Positions 11,096 to 20,477 of a DNA stretch of 64,000 nucleotides are shown here, in pieces (the stretch's first letter is position 1; each line of letters starts with the position of its first letter). The translations under genes and the position numbers were made by a program. The notes under the pieces are model-generated. The model was not told the DNA's origin. It worked only from the letters and a program-made list of their open reading frames with translations, and searched no databases. Source of the stretch: Jatrophihabitans telluris (GTDB lineage Bacteria; Actinomycetota; Actinomycetes; Mycobacteriales; Jatrophihabitantaceae); assembly GCF_023516435.1 (NCBI RefSeq), contig NZ_CP097332.1, forward strand, positions 3,100,001-3,164,000, given 5' to 3'.

Positions 11096-12235
11096 TCAGC
11101 CGCCCGAGTCGGACAGTTCGGCCCCGAAGGGCACCTGCCGCGTCTCGCGGTCGGTCAGCCAGCCCTCCGGCAGCGTCACCGGCCGCGCCCCGGAGGTCCG
11201 GCCGCGCGGCTGGCCGAGCACGTCGGTCGGAAACGGCTGGCTCATGTCCAGCTGGCCGAGCAGGTCGGCCAGTTCGCCCAGGCCGGAGGCCATCGCCATC
11301 GACTGACGCAGGCCCTTGGGGACGGAGAAACCCTTGAGGTACCAGGCCACGTGCTTGCGGAAGTCCGTGACGCCGCGCTGCTCACCGAGCCAGTCCCCCA
11401 GCAGTTCGGCGTGGCGGTACATCGCGCGGGCCACCTCGCTCAGGTCGGGCAGCGTGAGCTGGTTCCCACCGGCGAAGGCCGCGGCCAGATCGGCGAACAA
11501 CCACGGACGGCCCAGGCACCCCCGGCCCACGACCACGCCGGCGCAGCCCGTTTCCCGCACCATCCGGATCGCGTCGGCCGCCTCCCAGATGTCGCCGTTG
11601 CCGAGGACCGGGATGTCCAGCAGGGCGGCCAGTTCGGCGATGGGTTCCCAATCGGCCTCGCCGCCGTAGAACTGGGCCGCGGTGCGTCCGTGCAGGGCGA
11701 CGTAGGCCACGCCGGCGTCCTGGGCGCGCAGGGCCGCCTCCCGGTAGGTGAGGTGGTCGGCGTCGATGCCCAGGCGCATCTTGACCGTGACCGGGATCTG
11801 CCCGTCCGCTGCCTGCACCGCCTGCCGGACCAGATCCTGGAACAGATTTATCCGCCACGGAAGGGCCGATCCGCCACCGCGGCGGGTGACCTTGGGGACC
11901 GGGCAGCCGAAGTTCAGGTCCACGTGATCGGCCAGATCGTCCTCGACGATCATTCGCACCGCGCGGCTCACCACGGCGGGGTCGACGCCGTAGAGCTGCA
12001 TCGACCGAGGCGTCTCCCCGGCCCCGAACCGGATCATGTCCATCGTCTTGGCGTTGCGTTCCACCAGCGCGCGGGAGGTGATCATCTCGCAGATGTAGAG
12101 GCCGGCGCCGTATTCGCGGCACAGCTGACGGAACGCGACGTTGGTGATCCCGGCCAGGGGTGCCAGCACCACCGGCGGGTCGACCGTGATGCGATCGCCC
12201 AGCCGCAGGGGTGCGGTGGCAGTCCAGGTGGTCAT
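11096..12235 (-). CDS. dusB: tRNA-dihydrouridine synthase
   Basis: 379 residues. The FMN-dependent TIM barrel begins VVLAPLAGITNVAFRQLCREYGAGLYICEM, and the catalytic Cys111 lies in LNFGCPVPKVTRRGGGSAL. Later motifs for substrate and flavin binding are VTVKMRLGID, VALHGRTAAQFYGG and VVGRGCLGRPWLF. It reduces specific uridines in tRNA to dihydrouridine using NADPH. It starts 4 bp downstream of the glyS stop, so the two are surely co-transcribed, both acting on tRNA. DusB rather than another Dus is the usual actinobacterial type, but the position specificity is an inference. Confidence 0.93.
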   Translation of the reverse strand: MTTWTATAPLRLGDRITVDPPVVLAPLAGITNVAFRQLCREYGAGLYICEMITSRALVERNAKTMDMIRFGAGETPRSMQLYGVDPAVVSRAVRMIVEDDLADHVDLNFGCPVPKVTRRGGGSALPWRINLFQDLVRQAVQAADGQIPVTVKMRLGIDADHLTYREAALRAQDAGVAYVALHGRTAAQFYGGEADWEPIAELAALLDIPVLGNGDIWEAADAIRMVRETGCAGVVVGRGCLGRPWLFADLAAAFAGGNQLTLPDLSEVARAMYRHAELLGDWLGEQRGVTDFRKHVAWYLKGFSVPKGLRQSMAMASGLGELADLLGQLDMSQPFPTDVLGQPRGRTSGARPVTLPEGWLTDRETRQVPFGAELSDSGG

Positions 12236-12239
12236 CGGA

Positions 12240-13619
12240 TCAGCAGCCGGGCAGCCGCTCGGACAGGTAGCCGACCACCTTGTCGAGCGCGACCCGATCC
12301 TGCGACATCGAGTCCCGGTCCCGGATCGTCACGGCCTGGTCGTCGAGGGTGTCGAAGTCGATCGTCACGCAGTAAGGCGTGCCGATCTCGTCCTGCCGCC
12401 GGTACCGCTTGCCGATGGCCTGGGTCTCGTCGTACTCCACGGCCCAGAACTGGCGGAGCTGGCTGGCCAGGTCCCGTGCCTTCGGCGTGAGGTCGGCGTG
12501 CTTGGACAGCGGCAGCACCGCGGCCTTGATCGGGGCGAGCCGCTTGTCGAATCGCAGCACCGTCCGCTTGTCGACGCCGCCCTTGGTGTTGGGTGCCTCG
12601 TCCTCGGCGTAGGCGTCGAGCAGGAACGCCAGGGTGGCCCGGGTGAGCCCCGCGGCCGGTTCGATCACGAAGGGCCGGTAGCGGACGTTGGTTTCGGGAT
12701 CGAGGTAGGACAGATCCACTCCGGAGTGCTCCGAATGCGTGGTGAGGTCGAAGTCGGTCCGGTTGGCGATGCCCTCGAGTTCGGCGAACTCCGAGCCGCC
12801 GAACTCGAAGCGGTACTCGATGTCGACCGTGCGCTTGGAGTAGTGCGACAGCTTCTCCTTCGGGTGCTCGAAGAAGCGCAGATTCTCCTGCCGGATACCC
12901 AGGCCGGTGTACCAGTCCCAGCGAGCCTTCAGCCAGTACTCGTGCCAGGTCTCGTCCTCACCCGGCGGGACGAAGAATTCCATCTCCATCTGCTCGAACT
13001 CGCGGGTCCGGAAGATGAAGTTGCCCGGGGTGATCTCGTTGCGGAAGGACTTACCCGTCTGGGCGATGCCGAACGGTGGCTTCTTGCGGGCCGAGGTCAT
13101 GACGTTCTTGAAGTTGAGGAAGATGCCCTGCGCCGTCTCCGGACGCAGATAGGCCAGGCCGGATTCGTCCTCGACCGGGCCCAGGTAGGTCTTGAGCAAG
13201 CCGGAGAACGGGCGCGGTTCGGTCCAGGTGTGGCGGTTTCCGCAGTTGGGGCAGGCGATGTCGTCCAGGCCGTTGGCGGGCGGGGAACCCTTCTTGTTCT
13301 CGTACTCCTCGATGAGGTGATCGGCCCGGTAGCGCTTGTGGCAGTGGGTGCACTCGGTGAGCGGGTCGGTGAAGGTCGCTACGTGACCGGAGGCTTCCCA
13401 GACAGCCGGGGGCAGCACGACCGCCGAGTCCAGGCCGACGATGTCGTCCCGCGTGGTGACCATGGCCCGCCACCACTGCCGGCGGATGTTCTCCTTGAGC
13501 TCGACGCCGAGGGGGCCGTAATCCCACGCCGACCGGGTGCCGCCGTAGATCTCCGCTGCGGGGAAGACAAAGCCCCGGCGCTTGGCCAGGCTGACTACGG
13601 CATCGTTGCGGTCGGGCAC
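12240..13619 (-). CDS. glyS: Glycyl-tRNA synthetase, dimeric (eukaryotic/archaeal-like) type
   Basis: 459 residues from a GTG ([27 protein letters not shown]), matching the usual actinobacterial N-terminus. Class II signatures include [35 protein letters not shown] and the [25 protein letters not shown] motif 2 region; the C-terminal anticodon-binding domain contains [13 protein letters not shown]. It charges tRNA-Gly. A small cysteine cluster (CTHCHKR ... CPNCG) is consistent with a zinc-binding insertion. Its first 25 bases overlap the 3' end of the upstream PAP2-type gene in another frame, and dusB follows 4 bp downstream. Confidence 0.97.
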   Translation of the reverse strand: MPDRNDAVVSLAKRRGFVFPAAEIYGGTRSAWDYGPLGVELKENIRRQWWRAMVTTRDDIVGLDSAVVLPPAVWEASGHVATFTDPLTECTHCHKRYRADHLIEEYENKKGSPPANGLDDIACPNCGNRHTWTEPRPFSGLLKTYLGPVEDESGLAYLRPETAQGIFLNFKNVMTSARKKPPFGIAQTGKSFRNEITPGNFIFRTREFEQMEMEFFVPPGEDETWHEYWLKARWDWYTGLGIRQENLRFFEHPKEKLSHYSKRTVDIEYRFEFGGSEFAELEGIANRTDFDLTTHSEHSGVDLSYLDPETNVRYRPFVIEPAAGLTRATLAFLLDAYAEDEAPNTKGGVDKRTVLRFDKRLAPIKAAVLPLSKHADLTPKARDLASQLRQFWAVEYDETQAIGKRYRRQDEIGTPYCVTIDFDTLDDQAVTIRDRDSMSQDRVALDKVVGYLSERLPGC

Positions 13620-14815
13620 GTCGGGACTCCATCGGACATCGGGAATCCGGCATCGGACTCCACAGGGCGCGGCGAAACTGAGATCACCTCAGGGTATCTG
13701 CCGACGCGGGGTCCATTCCCATCACCGGCGGCCACTGGCGGCGCTAGGGCATTGAGCCGGACGCGCCGTCGCGCTTGGTGGACGTCCCACCGGTGGGATG
13801 CCGCGGTCACCCCGAGCGTGATCAACCAGCCGAGCAGGATGTCGAAGACGTAGTGCTCGGCGCCGTAGACGAGGACGAAGGCCATGGCCAGCGGGTAGGC
13901 GACCAGCAGCGGCCGCCAGCGTCTACGGACTCTCGGCCACAGGAACATCGACACCAGCAACGTGGTCGCGGCGTGCAGCGACGGGACGGCGGCAACCAGG
14001 TTGACCTTGGCCTGCCCGGTCTCGAGCAGCGCGCTGGCCTCGTTCAGATGCAGGCGCTTGAAGCCACGGCTGGTGACGCGTTCGACGTAGGCATGCGCGC
14101 CGGAGTGGTGGGGGACGACGGCCTCACCGAGGATTCCGACGTCCCCGTCCTGGGCCGTTCCGGTCACCATGCACGGCGGATCGGACACGCCACCGGCGAC
14201 CTGGGCCGCGGTGCACCGGGCAGCGGCCCACGGAGGGGCAGCGGGCATCAGGATGAAGCCGGCCAGGCCGATGAACGACATGGCGACGAACCGGACGACG
14301 AACTTCTTCCACTCGTGGCGGTCTCGCAGCCACCAGACGACGGCGACGAGATACGGGCTCAGGTAGTACGAGACGTAGACAGTGCTGACGGCGACTTCCC
14401 ACCACGGTGGCTGTACCTGTTTGAGCTGCGACTGCAGCCACACGGTCGGGTCGTGTCCGAAGAACAGGGCCTCGTCGAAACGGGCCTGGAAGAACCACAC
14501 GGTCGGGCGGCCGACCACATCGGCCACCCCGCGGGTCTGGTCGTACACGGCGAGCAGGACGGCGAAGGGCAGCCAGTCCCGGATCACCGGCCAGACCTTG
14601 CGCTTGCCGATGCCGGTAATGATCAGGCCGAGGGCCATGAGGGCGAACAGTTCGTTGCGGTCCTCGGGGATCCCCTTCTGCTTGATGAGGATCAGCAACG
14701 CGAGTGCGTACAGGCCGAGCAGGGTACGGCGGATCGTGATGAGCTGCGTGGGGCTGAAGAGGCGGAACTGGCTCGGAAGGCGGCGCGGGCGGCGCGTGAA
14801 CGGATCCGCGGGCAT
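13595..14815 (-). CDS. PAP2-superfamily integral membrane phosphatase/phosphotransferase
   Basis: 406 residues with at least six hydrophobic segments. Two phosphatase motifs of the PAP2 superfamily are visible: PSLH at residues 278-281 ([13 protein letters not shown]) and [13 protein letters not shown] with His321 and Asp325; this arrangement resembles the AUR1/inositol-phosphorylceramide synthase-like branch (PAP2_3). It probably handles phospho-lipid head groups at the membrane, but the substrate is unknown. The C-terminal 60 residues are hydrophilic and unusual, and overlap glyS by 25 bases. The start is uncertain: the frame continues upstream with coding-like sequence (VLTTTESGTPDAPEWAGSDTV...) to a CTG at 14911 preceded by AGGGGGG, so the protein may be about 32 residues longer. 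Confidence 0.85.
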   Translation of the reverse strand: MPADPFTRRPRRLPSQFRLFSPTQLITIRRTLLGLYALALLILIKQKGIPEDRNELFALMALGLIITGIGKRKVWPVIRDWLPFAVLLAVYDQTRGVADVVGRPTVWFFQARFDEALFFGHDPTVWLQSQLKQVQPPWWEVAVSTVYVSYYLSPYLVAVVWWLRDRHEWKKFVVRFVAMSFIGLAGFILMPAAPPWAAARCTAAQVAGGVSDPPCMVTGTAQDGDVGILGEAVVPHHSGAHAYVERVTSRGFKRLHLNEASALLETGQAKVNLVAAVPSLHAATTLLVSMFLWPRVRRRWRPLLVAYPLAMAFVLVYGAEHYVFDILLGWLITLGVTAASHRWDVHQARRRVRLNALAPPVAAGDGNGPRVGRYPEVISVSPRPVESDAGFPMSDGVPTCPTATMP

Positions 14816-14926
14816 GAGATCGGCGTCGCGGACACCGCCTTCGATGAGTTCGACGGTGTCCGAACCGGCCCACTCAGGGGCGTCCGGTGTGCCGGATTCG
14901 GTCGTCGTCAGGACCCTCGCCCCCCT

Positions 14927-14948
14927 GTCTCAACATCGTCTCAACATC
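14927..14948. repeat. Two adjacent 11-bp direct repeats upstream of the PAP2-type gene
   Basis: GTCTCAACATC occurs twice in immediate succession, in an AT-richer 187-bp gap that must contain the leftward promoter of the PAP2-type/glyS/dusB group. A regulator site is possible; no clear -35/-10 pair could be assigned. Confidence 0.4.
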
Positions 14949-15002
14949 GCGTTCAAATAAATCTTCAATGACTGTTCAACTGATGTTCGTCAGTCCACTC
15001 TG

Positions 15003-15362
15003 TCAGAAATCCCCTTCAGCCGAAAAATCCCGCCGGAAATCGGGGGCTAGATCGCTACGACCTACCTCGGCGATGCCGGTTGCCGAGTCGGCCAGCAGCT
15101 CTTCGAATCCGCTGGGCTGGTCCAGCGCCTGGGCGAAGAACGGGGTCGACATCTTGACCTCGTAGCCGCCCAGCCCGCGCCGGTAGGCACCGACCGAATC
15201 CCAGTGGGTCACCAGCACCCAGGCGTTCTCGTCGTCGGTGGACCGCCCGAAGGATCCGGACCGGTATCCGGGCCGGGCCGCCAGCGCCGTCATCGCGACG
15301 GTGGCCTGTTCGATGAAGGTGACGTCATCGACCGTGGGCCGGAAGTGGATGACGGAGATCAC
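15003..15362 (-). CDS. Antibiotic biosynthesis monooxygenase (ABM) fold protein
   Basis: 119 residues from a GTG at 15362 that overlaps the uppS stop (GTGA). A longer frame reaching 15509 lies inside uppS and is rejected. [46 protein letters not shown] and a C-terminal [18 protein letters not shown] fit the dimeric ferredoxin-like ABM domain, which includes small quinol or haem monooxygenases and many members of unknown role. Translational coupling to uppS indicates co-expression, not necessarily a shared pathway. No cofactor-binding residues can be assigned. Confidence 0.8.
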   Translation of the reverse strand: MISVIHFRPTVDDVTFIEQATVAMTALAARPGYRSGSFGRSTDDENAWVLVTHWDSVGAYRRGLGGYEVKMSTPFFAQALDQPSGFEELLADSATGIAEVGRSDLAPDFRRDFSAEGDF

Positions 15363-16159
15363 AGGGCCTGCCCGGTCGGGGTGTCGATCGCACCGCCGTA
15401 GCGGCGGTCCCGGCCCGCGTAGCTCTGGCAGGCGGCCCACAGGTGCCGCCGGTCGAAATCGGGCCAGGGCGTATCCACGAACACCAGCTCCGCGTAGGCC
15501 GACTGCCACAGCAGGAAGTTGCTCGTCCGCTGCTCCCCCGAGGTCCTGATGAACAGGTCCACGTCCGGCAGGTCCGGTTCGTCGAGGTAGCGAGCAAAGG
15601 TCTTCTCATCGATCTTGTCCGGATTGAGCCGGCCGTCGGCCGCCAGCTGCGCGATCCGTTTGGTGGCGTCGACGATCTCGGCCCGGCCACCGTAGTTGAC
15701 GCAGAACTGAAGGGTCAGCCGGTCATTGGCGCGGGTGTACCGCTCGGCGTCCTCCAGCTGGCTGAGCACCGTGCGCCACAGCCGCGGTCGTCGCCCGGCC
15801 CAGCGGATACGCACGCCGAGGTCGTTGAGCTCGTCGCGCCGCCGGCGGATGACGTCCTTGTTGAAACCCATCAGAAACCGGACCTCGTCCGGGGACCGCC
15901 GCCAGTTCTCGGTGGAGAAGGCGTAGGCCGAGATGACCTTGACGCCGATCTGCATCGCTCCGAAGAGGACGTCCATGAGCGCGCCCTCGCCGGCCCGGTG
16001 CCCTTCGGTGCGAGGCAGGCCCCGCTGGTTGGCCCAGCGACCGTTGCCGTCCATAACGATCGCGATGTGACGCGGGACCAGATCGGCCGGGATCACCGGT
16101 GGCCGGGCTCCGGACGGGTGCGGCGGAGGGTCGGGCCAGCGTTGGTCGCGGACGGGCAT
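15359..16159 (-). CDS. uppS: Isoprenyl (polyprenyl) diphosphate synthase, UppS family
   Basis: 266 residues. The catalytic Asp37 lies in [20 protein letters not shown]; other conserved blocks are [37 protein letters not shown] and [27 protein letters not shown]. The cis-prenyltransferase makes the long polyprenyl diphosphate carrier lipid for cell-wall synthesis at the membrane surface. Length and the N-terminal Pro-rich tail match the Rv2361c type, which in mycobacteria makes decaprenyl diphosphate; product length here is not readable. recO lies 48 bp upstream and the ABM-like gene overlaps its stop, reproducing the conserved recO-uppS order. Confidence 0.96.
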   Translation of the reverse strand: MPVRDQRWPDPPPHPSGARPPVIPADLVPRHIAIVMDGNGRWANQRGLPRTEGHRAGEGALMDVLFGAMQIGVKVISAYAFSTENWRRSPDEVRFLMGFNKDVIRRRRDELNDLGVRIRWAGRRPRLWRTVLSQLEDAERYTRANDRLTLQFCVNYGGRAEIVDATKRIAQLAADGRLNPDKIDEKTFARYLDEPDLPDVDLFIRTSGEQRTSNFLLWQSAYAELVFVDTPWPDFDRRHLWAACQSYAGRDRRYGGAIDTPTGQAL

Positions 16160-16207
16160 CCTGACAACTTAGCTCTCTCGGCGGTATGCGCAGCGAGCGG
16201 CGCGATC

Positions 16208-16975
16208 TCAGCGGTCGACCAGAGGCAGTGAGCGGATTCCGCGCTCCAGATGCCACTGCAGATGGGCGGCGATCAAGCCGCTGGCCTCGCGAGCGATCGG
16301 GGCGGCCGTACCGTCGGCGAAAGCCCAGTCCCCGTTGAGCAGGCTCGACATCAGGTTCAGCGAGCCCGGCTGCGGCCGCACGGCGCCTGACGGTCGGCAG
16401 TTGGCGCAGACGGCCCCGCCGGCCGCGATGTGGAACGCGGCATGCGGCCCGGCCGCCGAACACACCGCACAGTCGGCCAGTGCCGGTTCCCACCCCGCCA
16501 GCGACATCGAGCGGATGAGGAACGCGTCCAGGATCAGCGACGGGTCGTGGTCGCGATTGGCCAGGGCGCGCAGGGCACCGACGACGAGCAGGTACTGCCG
16601 CAGCGCGGGTTCGCCCTCCTCCGCCGTGAGCCGCTCGGCGGTCTCACAGATCGCCACCGCCGCCGTCCAGGCCGGGTAGTCGGTGGACAACCGCGCGCCG
16701 AAGTTGTCGACCGTCTCGACCTGTGTCACCAGATCCAGCCCGTTGTGGCGAGGGTGCCCGCGGGCCGCGTCGGGCTCGGCGGTGCGAGTGTGCAGCTGGA
16801 CGTCGATCTGGCTACCTGGTTCGAGCCGGGCGCCGTAGCGCGACATCGTCCGGCGCACGCCCTTGCCGACGGCGCGGATGCGCCCGTGCCGCTTCGTGAG
16901 CAGCGTGACGATCCGGTCGGCTTCGCCGAGCTTGTGAACCCGGAGCACGACCGCCTCATCGCGGTAGAGCGGCAT
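16208..16975 (-). CDS. recO: DNA repair protein RecO
   Basis: 255 residues. The N-terminal OB-fold begins PLYRDEAVVLRVHKLGEADRIVTLLTKRHGRIRAVGKGVRR, the standard RecO start. The zinc site is Cys169/Cys172 (CAVC) and Cys190/Cys193 (CANC). RecO binds SSB and, with RecR, loads RecA at gaps. Residues about 63-82 (HTRTAEPDAARGHPRHNGLDL) are longer than in many homologues, a small insertion in the OB domain. uppS is downstream in the same direction, as in mycobacteria. Upstream is a 59-residue membrane protein gene. Confidence 0.95.
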   Translation of the reverse strand: MPLYRDEAVVLRVHKLGEADRIVTLLTKRHGRIRAVGKGVRRTMSRYGARLEPGSQIDVQLHTRTAEPDAARGHPRHNGLDLVTQVETVDNFGARLSTDYPAWTAAVAICETAERLTAEEGEPALRQYLLVVGALRALANRDHDPSLILDAFLIRSMSLAGWEPALADCAVCSAAGPHAAFHIAAGGAVCANCRPSGAVRPQPGSLNLMSSLLNGDWAFADGTAAPIAREASGLIAAHLQWHLERGIRSLPLVDR

Positions 16976-17050
16976 GGCTGCATTGTCCCTGACGGATCCG
17001 ACATCGCGCCCACCGACGCGGGGAATCGGCCCGCGATGGTGCGGGGGCCG

Positions 17051-17230
17051 TCAGTCGCGGCGGTCGCTGCCCCAGAGTCCACCGAAGACGCCGCCGTTGA
17101 ACCTGTCCTGATCGGAGTTCTCCCGCCGGGGGCCGGTGATGTCGCCTGGGCGCCGACGACCCGACAGCAGTACCGGAAGGCCGAGCGCGACAGCGAAGAA
17201 GCCGATGGTGGCCAGCACGGCGAAGAACAT
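17051..17230 (-). CDS. Small single-pass membrane protein, 59 residues
   Basis: ATG at 17230, stop at 17051. It begins MFFAVLATIGFFAVALGLPVLLSG, one strong transmembrane segment (residues 1-22), followed by an Arg-rich stretch and a hydrophilic tail ending GGLWGSDRRD. A purine-rich stretch (GGGGGGAC, then GGAGG) precedes the ATG. The hydrophobic/charged partition and clean start support a genuine small gene rather than chance. It sits 75 bp upstream of recO in the same direction. No family assigned; similar tiny membrane proteins are common next to recO/era in actinobacteria as far as I recall. Confidence 0.6.
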   Translation of the reverse strand: MFFAVLATIGFFAVALGLPVLLSGRRRPGDITGPRRENSDQDRFNGGVFGGLWGSDRRD

Positions 17231-17299
17231 GCCTCCACTGTCCCCCCCTGGCGCCGGTGCGTCGAGTGATCCGGTTGCCGCCGTCGATATGGTGCGGGA

Positions 17300-18241
17300 A
17301 TGTCACCGTCGCCGGCCCAGTCCGCCCTGGGCCGTCTCGACCCGGCGCGGCTGGCGGCGCTCGGTTTCGCCGATGCCGATGCCGCTGACACCCTCGGCGC
17401 CGCCGCGGCCGTACTGGCCCTGCCCGCCGACTCAGCGACGCATGGTCGGTTCGCGAAGTCGGTGGAGCAGCTTCGCGGGCGCATCGGCCGATTCCTCACC
17501 GAACCCGCGCGTAGCCGGTCCCGCCAACTGGCCGGCTCACCGCGCACGCCGGGTGAGCCCGTCCCCGTCGATGTCCTGCGGCTGCTGGCCTACCTGGCCA
17601 CAGTCGAGGATGTGGTGCGGTTCCACCGCAGCCGTCGGGTCGAGGAGGCGACGAGTGCGGCAACGCTGGCTGACCTGGGCCGAAACGCCGCGTTGCACCG
17701 GCGTACCCACGACGAGTTCGGCCTGGAGAGTTACCGGTGGCTGGAGGGTCACTGGCAGGGTTCGCTGTACCAGGTGGGCCGCTTGCAGTACGAGTTCGAG
17801 CACCGCCGGGGCGTCGACGGCAGCGACCATTGGCTCGCCGCCGTGCACATCCCGGAGTCGGGCCCGCTGTCCGAGACCGCGGTTCAGCAGTCCCTGGATG
17901 ACTTCGCCCGCTTCGCCGCCGGCGCCTTCAGCGAGCTGCAGATCACCGAGCTCACCTGCGAGAGCTGGATGCTGGATCCGCAACTGGGCGACTACCTGCC
18001 GTCCGCGTCCAACATCCTGTGCTTCCAGCGGCGGTTCGAACTGACCGACCTGGCCGAGGCCGCCGAGGGCAGCCTGGTCGCCACCGACGCCGACATCGTC
18101 TACTTCGTCTTCCGCCGCCGGGAGCGCTCCGGCGCGCCGCGGCTGGACGGCCTGCCCCGCCAGACCCGGCTACAGCGGGCGATTGTCGATCATCTGGCCG
18201 CCGGCGGCCATTGGCACGCCCGGCACGGCCGGCTGCGCTGA
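17300..18241 (+). CDS. Acyltransferase-domain (GNAT_C-like) protein
   Basis: 313 residues, first rightward gene after the long leftward run. An N-terminal helical part (residues 1-130) is followed by a C-terminal alpha/beta domain containing LEGHWQGSLYQVGRLQYEFEHR, LAAVHIPESGPLSETAVQQSLDDFARF and the aromatic-rich CESWMLDPQLGDYLPSASNILCFQRRFEL. This resembles the two-domain N-acyltransferase family described as NAT_N/GNAT_C, which lacks the classical GNAT acetyl-CoA loop in easily recognised form. Substrate unknown. The last 72 bases overlap the convergent MFS gene. A plausible promoter region lies in the short 69-bp gap from the divergent small membrane protein gene. Confidence 0.6.
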   Translation: MSPSPAQSALGRLDPARLAALGFADADAADTLGAAAAVLALPADSATHGRFAKSVEQLRGRIGRFLTEPARSRSRQLAGSPRTPGEPVPVDVLRLLAYLATVEDVVRFHRSRRVEEATSAATLADLGRNAALHRRTHDEFGLESYRWLEGHWQGSLYQVGRLQYEFEHRRGVDGSDHWLAAVHIPESGPLSETAVQQSLDDFARFAAGAFSELQITELTCESWMLDPQLGDYLPSASNILCFQRRFELTDLAEAAEGSLVATDADIVYFVFRRRERSGAPRLDGLPRQTRLQRAIVDHLAAGGHWHARHGRLR

Positions 18242-19438
18242 GGTCGCTCGCAACGAACCGTCCAGCCGCGCGAAGAGGCACCACGCCAACACGCCGGCCG
18301 ACATCGCACATCCCACGGGAATCCAGAAGGCCACCCGAGCGCCGTGCACGTCGGCGAAACCGCCGCCGACCGCGGCGCCGACTCCGTAACCGACGGACAG
18401 CCCGGTCCCGATCCAGGTCAGGCCCTCGGTCAGAGCCTCCGACGGCACGATCGCATCCACGAGGCCGAACGCGGCGATGAGGGTGGGCGCGGTCCCGAGG
18501 CCGACCAGGGCGATGCACAAGGCGAGTTCGGGCACCCGATCCGGAACGAAGGTCAGCAGCGGCAGCAGGGCGAAGACCGACGCGGCGAGGACGAAGCGGA
18601 CGAGCAGCGGCGAGCGCCAGTGCCGGGCGCCGTAGAGCAGACCGGCCAGCCCGCTACCGAGGGCGAAACAGGCCACCACCCAGCCCGAGGACGAGCGCTG
18701 ACCGTGCTGGCCGCAGAAGGCAACCATGACCACCTCGACACTGCCGAAGGTTCCGCCGACGGAAACCATCACCAGCGAGATGAGCAGCATTCCCTTGCTG
18801 CGCAAAGCGAAAGCCCGGCGCTGTCCGGCGATGCGGGTGACGACAGGAGGTTCACTCGACCGCTGCCGGGTCAGCCACACCGACCCGATGGCGACCATGA
18901 CGAGCGCGAAGCCCAAGGTCACCAGCGGATCGGTCTGGGTGGCGAGGATGGTCCCGGCCAACGGTCCCAGTACGAAGATCAATTCATCGAGGGTGGACTC
19001 GATCGAATAGCCCGTCGAACGCTGGGGCGCATCACCAGGCCAGAAGAACGACCAGCGCGCCCGGACCAGGGCGCCGACGTTGAGGAACGTGAAACCCATC
19101 GCGGCCGCGGGCACCGGCAGCGTCCACAGCGCGGCGTGCCCGGCGATCAGGCCGGCCAGCACGATCGTCGAGGCCAGGTGCGCCAGCAGGTACGGGGGCA
19201 GCACGCGATGCTGCCCGAGCCGGTCGACCAGTGTGCCGGCGAGTGGATTGCCCAGAGCACCGCCGATGACGTAGCAGCCGGACAGCACACCGGCGAAGCC
19301 GTACTCACCGGTGCGGCCGGAGATGATGAGCACCAGCGCGATCGGGTAGACCGCGATCGAGAAGCGGAAGACGAAGCCGGCGGCGGAGAAGGCACTCGTG
19401 CCCGGCCGCGCGTAGGCGGCTTTATACTTGTTCAGCAA
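18170..19438 (-). CDS. Major facilitator superfamily transporter
   Basis: 422 residues, about 12 hydrophobic segments. The N-terminus YKAAYARPGTSAFSAAGFVFRFSIAVYPIALVLIIS and the loop GNPLAGTLVDRLGQHRVLP (motif A-like) match the actinobacterial MFS subgroup that starts with YRRVLARPG. The start is a TTG (MLNKYKAAY) without an obvious Shine-Dalgarno sequence, but the family N-terminus supports it. Substrate unknown; drug or metabolite efflux is typical. The C-terminal tail is encoded across a 72-bp overlap with the convergent acyltransferase-like gene. It lies 16 bp downstream of era, so it may be expressed with it. Confidence 0.9.
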   Translation of the reverse strand: MLNKYKAAYARPGTSAFSAAGFVFRFSIAVYPIALVLIISGRTGEYGFAGVLSGCYVIGGALGNPLAGTLVDRLGQHRVLPPYLLAHLASTIVLAGLIAGHAALWTLPVPAAAMGFTFLNVGALVRARWSFFWPGDAPQRSTGYSIESTLDELIFVLGPLAGTILATQTDPLVTLGFALVMVAIGSVWLTRQRSSEPPVVTRIAGQRRAFALRSKGMLLISLVMVSVGGTFGSVEVVMVAFCGQHGQRSSSGWVVACFALGSGLAGLLYGARHWRSPLLVRFVLAASVFALLPLLTFVPDRVPELALCIALVGLGTAPTLIAAFGLVDAIVPSEALTEGLTWIGTGLSVGYGVGAAVGGGFADVHGARVAFWIPVGCAMSAGVLAWCLFARLDGSLRATSAQPAVPGVPMAAGGQMIDNRPL

Positions 19439-19454
19439 GGGATATCACGATTTA

Positions 19455-20450
19455 TCAGAATCCGAGTCGGTCGAGCTTCTTCGGGTCACGCTGCCATTCG
19501 GCCAGCACCGCGACGTGCAGGTTGAGAAAGACCCGTCGTCCCAGCAGGGCTTCGATGTCGCCGCGGGCCACCGTACCGATGTCGCGCAAGCGCTGACCAC
19601 CACGGCCGAGGATGATCGGCTTCTGGCTGCTGCGCTCCAGATGGATCGTGGCGAAGATGTCCAGCAGGGCCGGCTTACCAGCGGCCCTTCCGGTGTGTTT
19701 GCCGGTGCTTTCGGTGGTGTTCCTGGCGGGTTCGTCGGTGGGGTCATCGCCGGTGTCGACCCGTTCGTTCATCTCCTCCACCGTGACCGCGATCGAGTGC
19801 GGAAGCTCGTCCCGCACGTCAGCGAGCGCGGCCTCTCGGATCAATTCGGCGATGCGCGCCTCGTCGCTCTCGTCGGTGGCGATGTCCTCGGGGTAGAGGG
19901 CCGGACCCTCGGGCAGCTTGGCGATGATCAGGTCGGCCAACAGCCCCACCTGGTCCCCCGAGACCGCCGAGACCGGCACCACGTCGGCGAACTCGCCCAG
20001 CTTCGACATGGCCATGAGTTGTTCGGCGACCCGTTGCCGGCTCGTCGCGTCGGTCTTGGTCACGATCGCGACCACCGGCGCCCGAAGCTGCTTGAGTTCC
20101 TCGGCGATGTAACGGTCCCCCGGACCGATCTTCTGGTCGGCGGGCACGCAGAAGCCGATGACGTCGACATCCGCCAGGGTGTTGCGGACCACGTCGTTGA
20201 GTCGCTCTCCCAGCAGGGTGCGAGGCCGGTGCAACCCCGGGGTGTCGACCAGTACGAGCTGCCCGTCCGGACGGCTGAGCAGGCCCCGAACCGCCCGGCG
20301 GGTGGTCTGCGGCTTGTCCGAGGTGATGACGATCTTGCTGCCCACGAGCGCGTTGGTGAGGGTGGACTTGCCGGCGTTGGGGCGGCCGACGAACGCCACG
20401 AACCCGGAGCGGTGCACAGCAGGGGGCGCAGCATCGTCGTCATTGACCAT
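19455..20450 (-). CDS. era: GTPase Era with an insertion before the KH domain
   Basis: 331 residues. G-motifs: GRPNAGKST (22-30), VDTPG (68-72) and TKTD (131-134). The C-terminal KH domain has IILGRGGQRLRDIG (279-292). Era binds the 3' end of 16S rRNA and couples GTP hydrolysis to 30S maturation. Between VTVEEMNER and LLDIFATIHLER, about residues 231-261 form an extra Asp/Thr/Gly-rich stretch (VDTGDDPTDEPARNTTESTG...), absent from most homologues and placed at the start of the KH domain. Several ribosome-maturation genes are in the same leftward set. A divergent palindrome lies upstream. Confidence 0.96.
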   Translation of the reverse strand: MVNDDDAAPPAVHRSGFVAFVGRPNAGKSTLTNALVGSKIVITSDKPQTTRRAVRGLLSRPDGQLVLVDTPGLHRPRTLLGERLNDVVRNTLADVDVIGFCVPADQKIGPGDRYIAEELKQLRAPVVAIVTKTDATSRQRVAEQLMAMSKLGEFADVVPVSAVSGDQVGLLADLIIAKLPEGPALYPEDIATDESDEARIAELIREAALADVRDELPHSIAVTVEEMNERVDTGDDPTDEPARNTTESTGKHTGRAAGKPALLDIFATIHLERSSQKPIILGRGGQRLRDIGTVARGDIEALLGRRVFLNLHVAVLAEWQRDPKKLDRLGF

Positions 20451-20477
20451 GCCTTCATTCTCTCACCCTCCCCACCC

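Noticed and set aside
12141-13853. 570-codon plus-strand frame opposite glyS
   Set aside because: Antisense shadow of glyS with no protein-like composition or motif.
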